Positions 42,959-55,054 of a stretch of 64,000 nt of DNA are shown one piece after another. Position 1 is the first letter of the stretch. Each line of letters opens with the position of its first letter. This DNA comes from Nothophoma quercina. Taxonomy: Eukaryota > Ascomycota > Dothideomycetes > Pleosporales > Didymellaceae. Made by a program: the position numbers and the translations under genes. The stretch is taken from assembly GCA_021642125.1 (NCBI GenBank), contig JAKIXB010000004.1, positions 806,001 to 870,000 of the forward strand, read 5' to 3'. The notes under the pieces were generated by a model that searched no databases, had not been told where the DNA came from, and worked only from the letters and a program-made list of their open reading frames with translations.

Positions 42959-45367
42959 ATGAAGTCCTTTGACCTTCTTGCTCTGAGCATTGCCCTCTTC
43001 TCGGGTGCTTCGCTCGCTCAAGGCTACACAAACCAGTCTGAGGTACCTCTGTACGGTCAAAGTCCACCAGTCTATCCTAGTCGTAAGTCCATCGATGATC
43101 GATCTTGAGACCCTTTCGTGTTCTAATGGACCTATCTAGCAAACGGAAATGGTACAAGCTCTGCTTCGTGGGCGGCAGCATACGCACGAGCCAAGGAGCT
43201 CGTGGCTCAATTGACTCTTGAAGAGAAGTCGAATCTCACACATGGAGTGACTGGTCCATGTGTTGGACAGACAGGTGCAGTCCCACGTCTGAACATCCCA
43301 GAATTATGCTTCGCCGATGCGCCAGCCGGTGTGCGTGGGCAAGAGTTTGTCTCTTCGTTCCCTTCCGGCATCCACCTTGGAGCCACTTTCGACCGAAACC
43401 TTATGTTGAGGTACGGTCATGCACTTGGACGTGAGTATCGCGGTAAGGGCATTCACGTGGCCCTTGGTCCTTTTATTGGCCCAATCGGACGTGTTGCAAG
43501 AGGTGGACGAAACTGGGAGAGCCTGGGAGCGGATCCGTATCTTGCCGGAATTGGCGGTGGTCTCATTACTCGAGGAACTCAAGCTGAGGGTGTCATCGCA
43601 ACTCCAAAGGTCAGACGCCCCAAAAGACATTGTACCATGCGTATATCTGATTGCCGATAGCACTGGTTGCACCAAGAACAAGAGTACAGGCGTGTGCCTG
43701 GCTCAGAGGGGGAAGCGGTCTCCTCAAACGTGGACGATCGAACAACTCACGAGCTCTATGCATGGCCGTTCATGGACTCACTCAGAGAAGGTGCTGCGTC
43801 TGTCATGTGCTCGTATCAACGGACAAACAACAGCTACGGCTGCCAAAACAGCAAGCTTCTCAATGGCGTTCTCAAGACTGAGTTTGGCTTCGAAGGTTTC
43901 GTTGTGTCCGACTGGGACGCACAGCACTCTGGTGTGGGATCGGCCAATGCTGGTCTTGATGTCGTGATGCCAGTGGCAAAGTTCTGGGGCAACAATCTGA
44001 CAGATGCTGTTACCAACGGCTCAGTGTCGACCGAAAGGCTTGATGACATGAACACACGACTGCTTGCAGCACACTTCTATCTCAATCAAGACCAAGAATT
44101 CCCCGACAACGCGGTATATCCGTACAACGTCATTCACCCGATTGTGGATGTGCGCGAAGACCACGCCTCTTTGATCCGAGAGATTGGAGCTGCTGGTACT
44201 GTTCTGGTGAAGAACGTCAACAACACGCTACCCCTTCGAAACCCTCGATTCTTGAACATATACGGCTACGACGCTGAAGTCAAGGCTCAACCATGGAATA
44301 ACCCCAGTCGCTTCGGTGGCGGGTATGAAGAAAACTTTGGCTGGTCGACTCTTAATGGCACATTGATTACAGGAGGTGGTTCTGGCTCAAGTACGCCTCC
44401 TTACGTGATCAGTCCTTTCAAGGCCATTCAGGATCGCATCATCGCAGACCGCGGAACCCTGCGTTGGGATTTCTTTGGTGTCAACCCAACCGTATACGCC
44501 AATGCAGAGGCATGCCTCGTCTTCATCAATGCCTACGCATCGGAAAGCTACGACCGCACCAGTCTCACTCACGATTTTAGTGACCAGCTTGTCAACAATG
44601 TGGCAAAGAATTGCAGCAACACCATCGTCGTTCTACACAGTGCCGGTATTCGCGTTGTCGACTCCTGGATTGAGCACGAAAATGTTACTGCTGTTCTCTT
44701 CGCAGGTCTGCCTGGACAGGAAAGCGGCAATGCGCTGGTCGACGTTTTGTACGGCGACGTCAACCCTTCAGGACGCCTGCCTTACACTGTTGCACGCAAC
44801 GAGTCAGACTACGGAAGTCTCCTCAATTCAACTGTCGACCCTACACACCCTGCTTTCTTGCAAAGCAACTTCACTGAGGGATTGTACATTGACTACCGCG
44901 CGTTCGATCAGAAGAACATCACACCGAGGTATGAGTTCGGGTACGGCCTCTCGTACACCACTTTCGAGCACACCGACCTCAGCATCGAGAGTGTGGACAA
45001 TGCAACCCTTGCCAGCTTCCCGTCCGAGTCCGTTCCGGTCGTACAAGGCGGTCACCCAGAGCTCTGGCAAGTCCTGTACCACGCCCATGTCAATGTCACA
45101 AACACTGGCGATGTAGCAGGGCACGAGGTTGTACAGTTGTATCTCGGCGTGCCGAACGCCCCGGAGCGGCAGCTGAGAGGCTTCGAGCGCGTAGGCAGTC
45201 TGCAGCCGGGTGAAAGCCGGGATGTCGTGTTTGCGCTAGACCGTCGTGACTTGAGCGTGTGGAATGTGGTTGTCCAGAAGTGGGAGCTGCAGAAGGGAAC
45301 TTACAAAGTCTGGGTAGGAGCGAGTAGCAGGGATATCAGGGCTGAAAGCGAGATCGTAGTGCAGTAG
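42959..45367 (+). CDS. Secreted beta-glucosidase (glycoside hydrolase family 3)
   Basis: Three exons (42959-43082, 43140-43609, 43661-45367), with 57 and 51 bp GT-AG introns, encode 766 aa. A signal peptide (MKSFDLLALSIALFSGASLA) leads into the GH3 N-terminal barrel: LTLEEKSNLTHGVTG, LCFADAPAGVRG, GPFIGPIGRVARGGRNWESL and KHWLHQEQEYRR. The catalytic nucleophile Asp lies in FEGFVVSDWDAQHSG. The GH3 C-terminal domain (LPGQESGNALVDVLYGDVNP) and a fibronectin-III-like end (HVNVTNTGDVAGHEVVQLYL) complete the usual three-domain layout. The enzyme should release glucose from cello-oligosaccharides or other beta-glucosides outside the cell. Several NxT/NxS sites are present. Confidence 0.93.
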
Positions 45368-45775
45368 ACCATGTAAATGCTCCCTGTTTCTTTGCTCAGT
45401 TTGTCTCAGGATGCTAAAAGAAGTGACGGCTTGGTTGCAACAAGTCTAGCAGAAAGGGATAAACAGTATTGAGTGGCCCTGGAGGATACACTACTGTCCG
45501 TTACAGAACACGTAATGGTCCTAGCACATCCTGATGGCTACGCTGCGCTCTTCTTGAGCCGATCTGCATGCGAAACCGACTTCGGCCGTTCGCAAGCCCG
45601 TCCTTTCCTACTTCACTTCACCGGGTCTGTGCGTCATGTCCTGTCCGATCTTGTACATTCTAAACCCCCAGGTTACAACGCTCGACACCAGTACTTGACC
45701 TCACCCACCACTCTACTTCCTCAAATCAACCTCCACCCGCGCTCACCATTCCACCCTCTCAACCTCAACGTAATA
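45368..45775 (+). other. Intergenic region
   Basis: This is the GH3 3' flank and the likely promoter of the next 2EXR-like gene, C/A-rich in its last 120 bp. No other gene is supported. Confidence 0.4.
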
Positions 45776-46413
45776 ATGTCAACAACCCCTTCGGAGCAAT
45801 GTGTGAGATCAAGTGGCCGAGAAACTACGTAAGTCTTTGATGCTTCATTTCGCGATCGCACACTTATCTCTGTAGTACACAGCGCAACCAAACCGAGTCG
45901 CCTCTTCTTCGTCTTCCACCCGAGTTGCGCAACTTCATCTACACATACGCCTTAAGTCCACGCTACCTCTGGATAGACATCATTGGCAAAGACATGTGGT
46001 TGATTGGGAATGCAGATGAAAAGGGCTATGTTCGGGTATCTGATTCTTTACGCTTCATGGAGACTTGTCACCAAATTCGTTCGGAGGCGGAGGTCCTGTA
46101 CTGGCAGTCTAAGGTGGTCAGGTTCGGACCTCCCTACGATGCTGAGAGCTCCATTGGTAGATTGTTGGACGCACTCACCCTTGAGCAGTGCAACGCCATC
46201 CGCACCGTTCAGGTCCACAAGGACGAGCTCAGCCAGGACGCCCTGTGGGAGCAGCTGCCCAGATTGCGAGGGCTCAAACAGCTTACGTTGTGGGGTTCAT
46301 ACTATTCAGAGGGGTCAGATTCAGTACTTGTTGAAGGGTTGACCAAGATCAGCAAGCGAGTGGACGCATTGGTGGGACATAAGGTTGAACTGCTAGTGGA
46401 GGAGGATGATTAG
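45776..46413 (+). CDS. 2EXR/F-box-like small protein
   Basis: Exon 1 (45776-45828, MSTTPSEQCVRSSGRET) and exon 2 (45876-46413) join in phase across a 47 bp GT-AG intron to give 196 aa. The hallmark SPLLRLPPELRNFIYTYALS occurs near residue 27, then METCHQIRSEAEVLYWQSKV, LTLEQCNAIRTVQVHKDELS and LPRLRGLKQLTLWGS. The end DALVGHKVELLVEEDD matches the paralogue at 26933-27545 (DQIVGHHVDLLLEPV). This is the cleanest example of the family in the window and shows its gene structure: a short polar first exon and one intron just before the hallmark. Function unknown. Confidence 0.75.
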
Positions 46414-47355
46414 CCTTTCGCCCGACGCCCGGTTCGTCAATTCGAGCTGTCTTGAGTGAGTGCTCAAGACATTTGCAAGGTGCGCTCGCTATGCTCGCGG
46501 CCCAGACTTCACCTGGGGCTCTGAAGTGGACGAACAGGATGACCGAAACTGGACTTTCCGCATTCAATACATATCGCAAAGACTTTCGGGGCCTTGACTA
46601 GATGTTAGACGACTACAAGCACTCCGGATCACGAACAGGACGCTATGTCGAAGTATGTACGAATTATAATTCGCAGGGGAAAAGGCCATGCATAAGAAGA
46701 TAGCCATGTGACATATTGTACTCAAGGAGCATCAGAGATACTAAAGACCTCCAGATGGTATCTCAAGTGAGCATTTGTGTACATTCGATATGCAGAAAGT
46801 TCAAATGGATGTCGCTGCACCGATATTGGTATTTCAGGACTGCCATAGATCATTGAAGACCTCCAGGCTATGTGTTAGTAGCTTGTTGAGTTGCACGGTG
46901 AGACTCGATCGCCTCCTTCCAGATAGCGTCACGTAGCTTGAGGATCAATAACTATGCATTGCAGTTTCAGATATCTTCAACGTCCATCGTTGACCTCTGA
47001 TGGAGTGGGAAAATGCCGCTCATAACCGTGACATTGATCCTTTGGTAGGCTGAGATACTAGCAGACGGACTTTTGTGGCGCAGAGGAAATTTTGCCGCAA
47101 GGCACAACCAGCATTGTATACTCCAGCGGGCTCTGTTTGTTTGTGGGGAGGCTAGGAATCAGCATTGAACACATCTTTTGATCTAAGACTGTAGAGCTTG
47201 CCTCTACCTTTTTGGATTGTGTGAGGAGAAAGTGGTAAGTTCCATATCTCCTTTCTCGTCTGTTGTTGCTGCCCAAGTCGTTTGGCCTCAGCCACTGCCC
47301 AGGCATCCTTGTCAGGCACGAGTCCACGTCAACGCCAAGCGTGATCGCACCGCCA
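46414..47355. other. Intergenic region carrying a dispersed repeat
   Basis: Apart from the repeat at 46453-46520, there are only short frames. The right side is the 3' flank of USB1. Confidence 0.35.
46453..46520. repeat. Dispersed repeat copy 2
   Basis: The segment TGAGTGAGTGCTCAAG..GTGCGCTCGCTATGCTCGC..GCCCAG..CTGGGGC matches the copy at 37011-37085 in order and orientation, with scattered substitutions. The terminal hairpin is partly preserved. It starts 40 bp after the stop of a 2EXR-like gene. Confidence 0.45.
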
Positions 47356-48405
47356 TTACCCCAGCCCCAGAGACCCTCGCCCTGTACCAAGGTTGTTTTT
47401 CCTTGAACGTAATTCAATATTGTGGACCACGTTCCCGACCCGTGCTTTCACAACGTCAAAAGATACCTGCGATGTGTGGATATACTTGTCCACATCCATG
47501 CTCTGTATCAGAGAAACCCATTCAGGATCGGGCTCAATGAGGTTCCAAGCTATACTGACATGGAAGTTGTCTGAGCGATCAACCTTATCACGTTTGAGGT
47601 CAGGGCCTAATGTGGGCGAGTTGTTCTCCATCGGCCCATCTCCCTTACCGCCTGAATACAGTGCTGGGTGTCCACACTTCCGCGCAGCTTCATTGCATGC
47701 GCTGAGGAGTCTGTTCAATTCGTTATGCGCCGGCTTCTTGATGCCGAGTACCAAGAACCATCGGTTCCGCTCAAAGTTCGACACCCATTTCAGACCACGG
47801 AAATCAGCGTGGAAGGCTTGGATCGCGGCTCTCCGCAGGGAAGTATTGAGAGTTCCAAGAAACGTCTCTCGGTCATCAGTCTTGATCTGCAATGTCCGTG
47901 AGAGCGAGACATGTAATGGCAAGGGTGCGCCAAGCTCTGACTGCAGAGAAGGTATGATGTCAGGCACAGGAAGTGGTTTTGCGCGCTTCTTATTCTCCTG
48001 TTTGATAGAGTCTCCGATGGTCTGTATCAAGTTGTGCAGACTATCAGACTCGGTCTGTGTAGGGACCCCTCGAACACGTTAGCGAACCGAGATCTTGCTT
48101 TCAAGGAACGACGCAGGATCATCTTTACACTCTAAGTAGACATGGCTCGGCCAATTACCTTCCACATGAGGGACCGCCCGCTTACGGCCGCCGTGCAGGC
48201 TGGGGTCGTCGTTTGTGCTGACGCGCGCATTTGTGGAGTAGAGGTCGTGGAATGCTGCCGGGAGCGGCGGGAGGTCATGATTACTGGGCTCGCTGCGCTT
48301 GCGCTTCAATACAGGCTTAGACTTCTGGACTAATAACGATGCGACTGCTTCGTCGCTGCCGGTATCAGAGTCAGAGTCAGAGTCAGGATACTGCACCAAA
48401 GACAT
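47356..48405 (-). CDS. USB1: U6 snRNA 3'-5' exonuclease (phosphodiesterase) Usb1
   Basis: Two exons (48405-48129 and 48068-47356) are joined across a 60 bp intron with donor GTAAAG and acceptor TCGAG. This junction restores the conserved GNWPSHVYLEW motif (Trp codon split T|GG). The protein has 329 aa. The two catalytic HxS motifs of the 2H phosphoesterase fold are LPLHVSLSRT and FHVSIAW. FERNRWFLVLGI and a disordered acidic N terminus (SDSDSDTGSDE, encoded by a short TCAGAG repeat) also fit. Usb1 trims the U6 snRNA oligo(U) tail and leaves a terminal 2',3'-cyclic or 3' phosphate, which stabilises U6 for splicing. The Met at 48405 is preferred over one 18 codons upstream. Confidence 0.92.
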
Positions 48406-48985
48406 GGTTGGCTTGGATTGGTGTTGGGTCCCTGATGATCCTTTGACAGCTGTCGTCACTGGTCAGGGACGCTCGGGCCCGGCAGCCAACAGAACTCGTC
48501 GGGGACTCTGGAAGCTCTTTACAGCAGTCGAAAGAACACGAGTTGTGGAGAGGACCAAACTGTCTTTCTCATCTCGTATCTGTTCGCTAGCTACCGTTTA
48601 CCGAACAATCTTGTTGCGAGCCTCAGCAATTTCAACAGTTGATGTGGTTTTGTCGGCTTTTTTTGGGAACATGGAGACTGTGCTGCGGCTCAGAGGGCTC
48701 GAACGTCGACCCACTTAGATCCCACGCGCATCCGGCATGACGTAGCAGCTTTGGGCAAAGTGCGCTGCAGGGCGACGATGAAAGCGATGATGTTACGCGT
48801 CGTTCTCACGTCGTTCGTACCTGCCAAGTTAAGCTTTATCTAGCCTGCCCTCCTCGTCACCTGCTGCTTTCCTTCTTCATACCACAGCCTTACAATATCT
48901 AGCAGTCGCCCTCAACGTTGTTTGTGTAACTCCACAGTATTTAATCGAACCTGTACCAGTAAAAGTTGCGCAAGCGAATCACACA
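48406..48985. promoter_or_regulatory. Divergent spacer of USB1 and PAL1
   Basis: About 580 bp separates two divergent start codons. It contains short frames only, and the right-hand 150 bp is pyrimidine-rich, a typical fungal leader. Confidence 0.4.
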
Positions 48986-50453
48986 ATGTCCATGCAGGCG
49001 GTATGTCTCACAAGCTTTCTTGCGCACAACCTGCTGTGACATGGCTCGCTCCAATGTCTCTCATTGCTCAGGCCGCCTAAGAGTCTCATGGCGAACACAT
49101 TCACGTCGAAGACACATGTTTGGAACCATAATTACTGACTGCATTTTCAGGCACAGCACGCATTAATCGACCCTCTCCACGAGCCGGATCCGAGTGACGA
49201 CACCGGCCTGAACTCCCACTTCCGCTCAACCTTTGCGCCACGACACGATGGTCCCATCACTCCACCAGGATCCGCCGGACTTTCCAAGGATGGATCATCC
49301 GTAAAGGTCTCAGAGCACCGCACCGGTAATTCGCTCGGAAGCAACCCTTTCATTCCGTCTCAGCACACTGGAAGCTCAGTCGGCACCAATCCTTTCATCT
49401 CTTCTCAACACACCGGCAACTCCGTGGAGACCAACCCGTACCGCCGTTCGAGAGCCACGTCTGAAGCCAAGGCTCCCTCCGCAACTGTTTCACAGATTGG
49501 CCAGACTACCCCAAGGTCGAGCAGGCATGAGTACCCGTCCCCTCCACAGTCTGCAAGCCCTCGCAAGCAGCACTTCTCGAACCACCGCGCAGCTGCATTT
49601 GGATCAATGAATGAGGGCCGACCCCGCCGATCGAGTCAGCCATCCTCATCAAGGCCACAATCGCAACACATCTCCGGACGTAACCGTGGAGGATCATTGA
49701 ACTACGGAGAGAGCTCCCCATTGGACACTATCCGCAGAGAGACCAAGACCGCTCACCGTGCCCCTCATCTTAGGAAGAAGAACTTTCAAGGCGCCGACGT
49801 CATCGACCGACTCGACAAGACCGGCGTGACGCGCTACCACCACGAAGGACCATACGATGCCGCTAGTATCGCACGTAACAGGGACAAGAAGTACAGCCCT
49901 ATCGCGGCAGTAAAAGACTCGAATGAAGAGGCGCTGAGAGCCACACCAAGGGAGAACATTCAGGATGCTGTGGAAAGGCATCGCCCACTGGAGGGCGTTG
50001 CTACCGTCCCACCAGGCATGGCGGATAAGTTCGGCCGTGTCTACGACTACGAAGAGGGCACCGACATGCAGCGTGATCCCCTTAACAAGGGCGACTACAA
50101 GCGCGTTCCCGGTGTTGTACGTATTTCAGTATCTCCGCATATTACACACCCAAACTAACTGATCATAGCAATACCACCCAGACGATCTGAAGGGCAAGGG
50201 CGAGCCGTCCTACACCATTGAGAAGCAACTGAAAGATCACAAGAGGCTCGGCGACAGCGGCACCGAAATGACATCACGCCGTCACAGCAAGAGCGTTGGC
50301 CACAACGATGCTCCTGGCTCCATGCCTGCTGAAAACCCCTTCGAGCCCGAAGCGAACGCATCTGGCATTGGGCGTAGCAACTCTGGCTTGGGCAACGCCT
50401 TGAAGAAGCGATTTGGCAGCATTCGACGCAAGAAGCACGACGCCGACGCTTAG
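48986..50453 (+). CDS. PAL1: Pal1-family cell morphology and endocytosis protein
   Basis: Exon 1 (48986-49000, MSMQA), a 150 bp intron, exon 2 (49151-50116), a 52 bp intron and exon 3 (50169-50453) encode 421 aa. The Pal1 domain covers roughly residues 180-350, with DTIRRETKTAHRAPHLRKKN, GADVIDRLDKTGVTRYHHEG and PYDAASIARNRDK. Near residues 60-95 there are three tandem repeats of HRTGNSLGSNPFIPSQ type, two with NPF and one with NPY; another NPF (ENPFEP) lies near the C terminus. NPF motifs bind EH domains of endocytic adaptors. Pal1 proteins localise to growth sites and endocytic patches. The extreme C terminus is basic (KKRFGSIRRKKHD). Confidence 0.9.
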
Positions 50454-51316
50454 GCAGCGTTGGAACGTAGAGCACGCGCGTCAGATTACTGAGCATCAAA
50501 ATTGTACTAGTCCGTGATTGCGAAGGAGTTGGCGGTTTCTTTGGTTTACGAGCAGCTGTATCATGTATAGACAGGCATGTCATACCCACGACCGACAGGC
50601 GTGAAGTTTTGTATAGCTGTTTAACGAATAATGACTTCATCATATATTCACTTCTCATCCCCAACCGCAGGGCAATAACATGTGCATACCATCAGCTCGA
50701 AACGAGAAACAAGTGTACGAACTGTTGTCAGTGCACCCCCACGCGCGAAAATCTGGACCTGATGATCGCAGCCTTGCATTCCTGCACGATACAGGTTTGG
50801 AGTTGTGAAGGATGGCGATCGACAACCGCTCTTCCTGCATCCTAGCCGCGTCGTCATCAGGGTCAGCAAAACTGGGTCGGGACGGCAGGCCGTTGCAGAC
50901 GGGCGCATCACTGCCGCTTCGGTCAGATGAACCCAGCCGTGTTGGTGGACGTGCTTCGACACCGCAACTTCGAAAGGGAAGCATGGCTGCGGCACCGGAT
51001 TCAGTGCATCAGACGTAGTTGAGTTACCTCCAGAGTGCTATATGTAGCATATTAGCATCTTCCATGCTATTTGACTTCTGACCTCCCTCCTAATAGATAT
51101 CGATGAATGGAAATCTACTCAAGTGATATCAACACCATCAATGCAAGCAACAAGTTGCAAGTCTTCTACTCAGAAGACAACGAATGAATGCGCCCCCGGC
51201 ACCGAACAAGATGATCTGACACCTTGCAAACCAAATAGTCAACCGTGAAGATGCATGAAAACACCAATACTCTAAGCCTCTAAACCCCCTGCTTTGCAAC
51301 TCGCAAGCTCGCTGGC
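50454..51316. other. Convergent 3' intergenic region
   Basis: This stretch lies between the ends of PAL1 and the Mil1-like gene. A minus-strand frame at 50995-50648 has no motif. Nothing is supported. Confidence 0.4.
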
Positions 51317-54300
51317 TCACATGAAACTCATCTTGACCTCCTTCTCCTGCCCAAAATCGGCCTCAAACTCATCAGCCCACGCGTTATACCCTGGATTCGC
51401 CGCTGGCATCGTATTCGCGCTCTTCAATGGCGGCCTGCCAGGCGCATCGTTCACCGTGTTCTCCCACCCAACACTTGTCTCCGCGCGCGGCGGCGAGTCC
51501 CATGTCGTCTTTCTCCCGAACTCGGGGCTCTCCCACGCCGACTTCTCAGGCTGCGCGCTCCTCGGCGGATCCTTGAACGACGTATCAAACGTCATGCTGA
51601 TATTTCCGGCATCAGGGTCGTCGAATTCGTCGTACTCGTCGTACTCTTTCGTGCCTGTTGTGCCGTTGCTGAGCTGGGAACCGGGCGGTAGACGGACTGC
51701 AGGTGTCAAAGCGCCGGCGACGCCGAGGCTGTCGTTGAAGCTTTGCGTTTGCCGTAGCCCGGAGTAGGGCCCTGTAGTAGTTGTCGTTGGTGTGTTGGCT
51801 GCTGAGAGCTCGATTTTCATGGGAGGTAGGGTGGATTTGATTTCTTTGACTTCAAGCGCGGCTTCTTCGTAGCCGTTGTAAGGTTTATCTGCGCTTTCGG
51901 CGGCGAGGGCGGCAACTTCCTTGCGGATTGCGTCGATGTCGAACATGACGGGGTTTTCGGCGATGGTTGCTGTGTCTTGCGCTTTGTCAATGGGTGCGGG
52001 TGCTTGCTGAGAGTTCTTGTCGTAGACTTCCCAGTCCTTCTTGTCGCCTTTCTTTTTACGCCACCAGGATAGTTTGCTGCCCTTCTTCTCTTTCTCGGCG
52101 TTCTTGGCTTCGAGCTCGCGGCGCGCTGCTTCTATTTCGTCGATAAGTTCGCGTTGTCGCTGTTCGTGATTTTCTGGATCAGGATCTTCGATTTCCGCGA
52201 ATTCGTCGGATTCGACGAGCCACCCGGCTTCGCGGAGTAGTTTGGGCATGGCTGTACGATATGCCATGTGGCCAGGCACAAGCTCAGTCACGTTCATGTT
52301 CTCGATAGTCGGGATTTGGATAGGTGCAAGACCGGCAACGCGGGCTACGCCACCACCAGTCGCTCGGAAAAGATAGCCTGCGGTGAAATTAGTATGTGTG
52401 GAAGATGAAGAGGGACGGAATATTACACACCTAGGATCCAGTCATTGGTAGCATACCCATTGACGAATCGTCCAGGTACTACGCTTCGGATCTTGATGTA
52501 CTCATCTGTGTTTGCCACGATAGGTGTGCCGAACATGTACACGTTCTGCACCAAGCCAAAAGCACCGCGGTTCTGCAGCTCTCTCAATGCTGCATAGATG
52601 ACACGAGCACCAAGCGAGAAACCGACAAGGGTGATAGGTCTTGTTCCGAGGTTGCGGTCGATGATCGAGTCTGCGAGGATAAGACCCGCCATGTCTGCTC
52701 GCGCTTGCGAGACGGACCAAGGGTTGTCAATGAGGTAGGAAAGCTTTGTGAGGGCGAGGGGAAGTGTCATAGCAGACATCAGTGCAGTTAGCAGCGTGCT
52801 GCCAAGGACTTGTTGGAGACCTTGAGTGAGTGCCTATCCATTTTCAGTACGTCAGAATTGGAATGTGAAGTGCTTCGCATACCTCAGTAGCAAGGATATT
52901 GATGGTGTCACCCATACTCTTCAGCATCTCCGGCTCCCATAGCACAGAGTAAACATCTCCCATGACTGGATCTACAGTACTGTAGGGCAGACGGACATCA
53001 TCAGCTTTGCCGCTCATCCATCCAGCCAACGTGATGATCAGGTTCGTCCTCTTGTTGTTGTGCAGTGGACGATACTCGAACGTCTTAACAGCACCAGTTC
53101 GTCTGTTCATGGCGCGAACACCAACTGTGCCGCCGGTAGTGACTGCAATACTCGTGATGACTGCGGTACCGCCAGCGCCAGCAAGGAAACTACCTGTCCC
53201 CGCCACACCGATGGTTGTGAAGCCCGCAGCGAGTCCGGCACCAATGACGGGGGCGAGCAGGCCGGCTGACAAGCCAATGACCAGACCTCCACCAACAGTC
53301 GCAAGGCCCATAAACGCCAGACGCTTGCGCAACGCCCGTTTCCTTCTCGATTCCATGTGCTCCTCCTCATTCCAGTTCTCTTTGTTGGCCTCTTCTTGCA
53401 TTTCTAACGCATCTGTGACTCGTTTCTCGAAGCGGCAGATCTCGAGCCAGTCTACGCTGAGGTATTTACCAACGACTTGGAATAGCTCTCTTGATCGCGA
53501 ATCGTATATTGAGTCTGCGACAAGAAGAAGGAAAAGATCGCATAAAACGGTCCATCGAAGGTCGATATCAAGGTTCTTACTCTCAAGAAGCTGTGATGGG
53601 GTTTGGGGTTCGGGGTATTCATAGTCGTCATCTTCATGCGCTTCATAGGGCGGAGGTGGCGGTGAGGCTGTTGAGTCGTGTAGACTTGTTGAGGAGGCGG
53701 ACTTAGATTTCTCGCCTTGCGTCCCTGGTCGTGGTGAGGATACAGACGGGCGCGCTGAGTCCAAGTCTCCCTTTTCTTCTTTCAAGTCCTCGGCAACATC
53801 TGCGGCAGGATTCTTCACTCGGGCGTTCTGCATTAGCGCGGGTGTCAGGTCTGCAGGTATCACGCCGTGGTCTGTCAATTGCTCGATCATGACCTGTTCC
53901 GAGGTGTTGATGTCCATGTGTCCATATAGCCTGACCATCATCTTTTGCGACCACATCTTGGTGGTTTCGGTCTGCATATCGAGGGCTTTCTTGACTTGCC
54001 GACTCTTCTTTTCGATAATCCTGTCGAACTTCCGCTCCATCTCGATCATGGCAAGTCGTACCAGGCCAACATACGCTACACGTTGTCCTTCGGTGAGAAG
54101 ACTCTTGGTGGCTTGCATCTGCATGAGCGGGTCACGCACAGCCTCATCATCGTCATGTAGTGCGGTGGTCTTCTCTTTGAACAGATATGCGGTATTGTCG
54201 TCCATGCTTGTTTGCGAGTCCGCATCGTCGTCGACAATGACTCTTGTGTAGCCTTTTGCAGCACCTCCAAGATTGGCATAACCTGACATGTCCTCCAGCT

Positions 54301-55054
54301 CTTCCGGGGCCTCTTTGGCAATCAATCGGTTATCGTCATCATATATATCGTATTGCGCATATGCGGGCATAGTCTGCCAACCGCCGTCGTCTTCCTCCTC
54401 CTTTTCTTTTGCCTTTTGTGGCACGATGTTTTGGTACGAGTGCTCGTTGATCGAGCTCTGCTTCTGGTGGTGCGCGGTCGGTTTCTCGATGCTTTTGCGA
54501 GCTTCGGGTGCGGTGGGCTTGGGATCGCTTGGTGCAGTATCCGCCTTGTCCGCCAGCGGCTTACTGTCAAACTTCTCTGCAGCCTCAGGTTTCGAGGGGG
54601 CTTCTGAAATGTCTGCTTTCACATGGTTCGGTGCGAAGTCTTTTGGCGCATCTCCCTTCGTCTCCTTCAAGGTCTTGCCCTCATCTTCCTGTGCAACCTC
54701 GACCTCTTCGACCTTGACCAGCCCATTGACACTCTCCTGCGCATTATGTCCTCCACTTCCCTCGGTCACCTCTCTTTCCCGCACATGCTCCACTATGTCC
54801 TCTACTGCCTTCTGTGCCTCGGTATGTTTCTCATCTTTGGCAGCTGTGTCGACGTGACTAGCGGCCTTCGACGTCTCCGCTACCGCATCTCTGAAGTCCT
54901 CGTCGTCTGAGCTGTCTTCGACTGGTGTCCTCGGTCTGCGCTTTCTGATCGGTAGCCCAAAATCGTCGTATTCGACCTCGTTCTTGGCTTCTGCAGGAGC
55001 AATATGCGCATCCTTGGACTCGGTATTAGGTTGCGAGGGGTTGTCGCCGGACAT
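51317..55054 (-). CDS. MIL1: DUF726 putative lipase (Mil1/TMCO4-like)
   Basis: Three exons (55054-52883, 52833-52431, 52377-51317), with 49 and 53 bp GT-AG introns, encode 1211 aa. Residues 1-260 are acidic and disordered. A coiled segment and a glycine-rich hydrophobic region follow near residues 590-655 (LATVGGGLVIGLSAGLLAPV and GTGSFLAGAGGTAVITSIAV), probably two membrane-inserted hairpins. The alpha/beta-hydrolase part has LIITLAGWMSGKADDVRLPY and the nucleophile elbow GFSLG at about Ser797. The C-terminal 330 residues are disordered with a KKKGDKKDW basic patch. Yeast Mil1 is a DUF726 lipase-like protein bound by the AP-1 adaptor at the Golgi/endosome. It is divergent from UTP23. Confidence 0.85.

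Noticed and set aside
46481..46520. CRISPR-like or satellite repeat
   Set aside because: Only two diverged copies exist in the window, 9.4 kb apart, without regular spacing; a dispersed element is more likely.
50648..50995. 115-codon minus-strand frame between PAL1 and MIL1
   Set aside because: No motif and located in a convergent 3' intergenic region.
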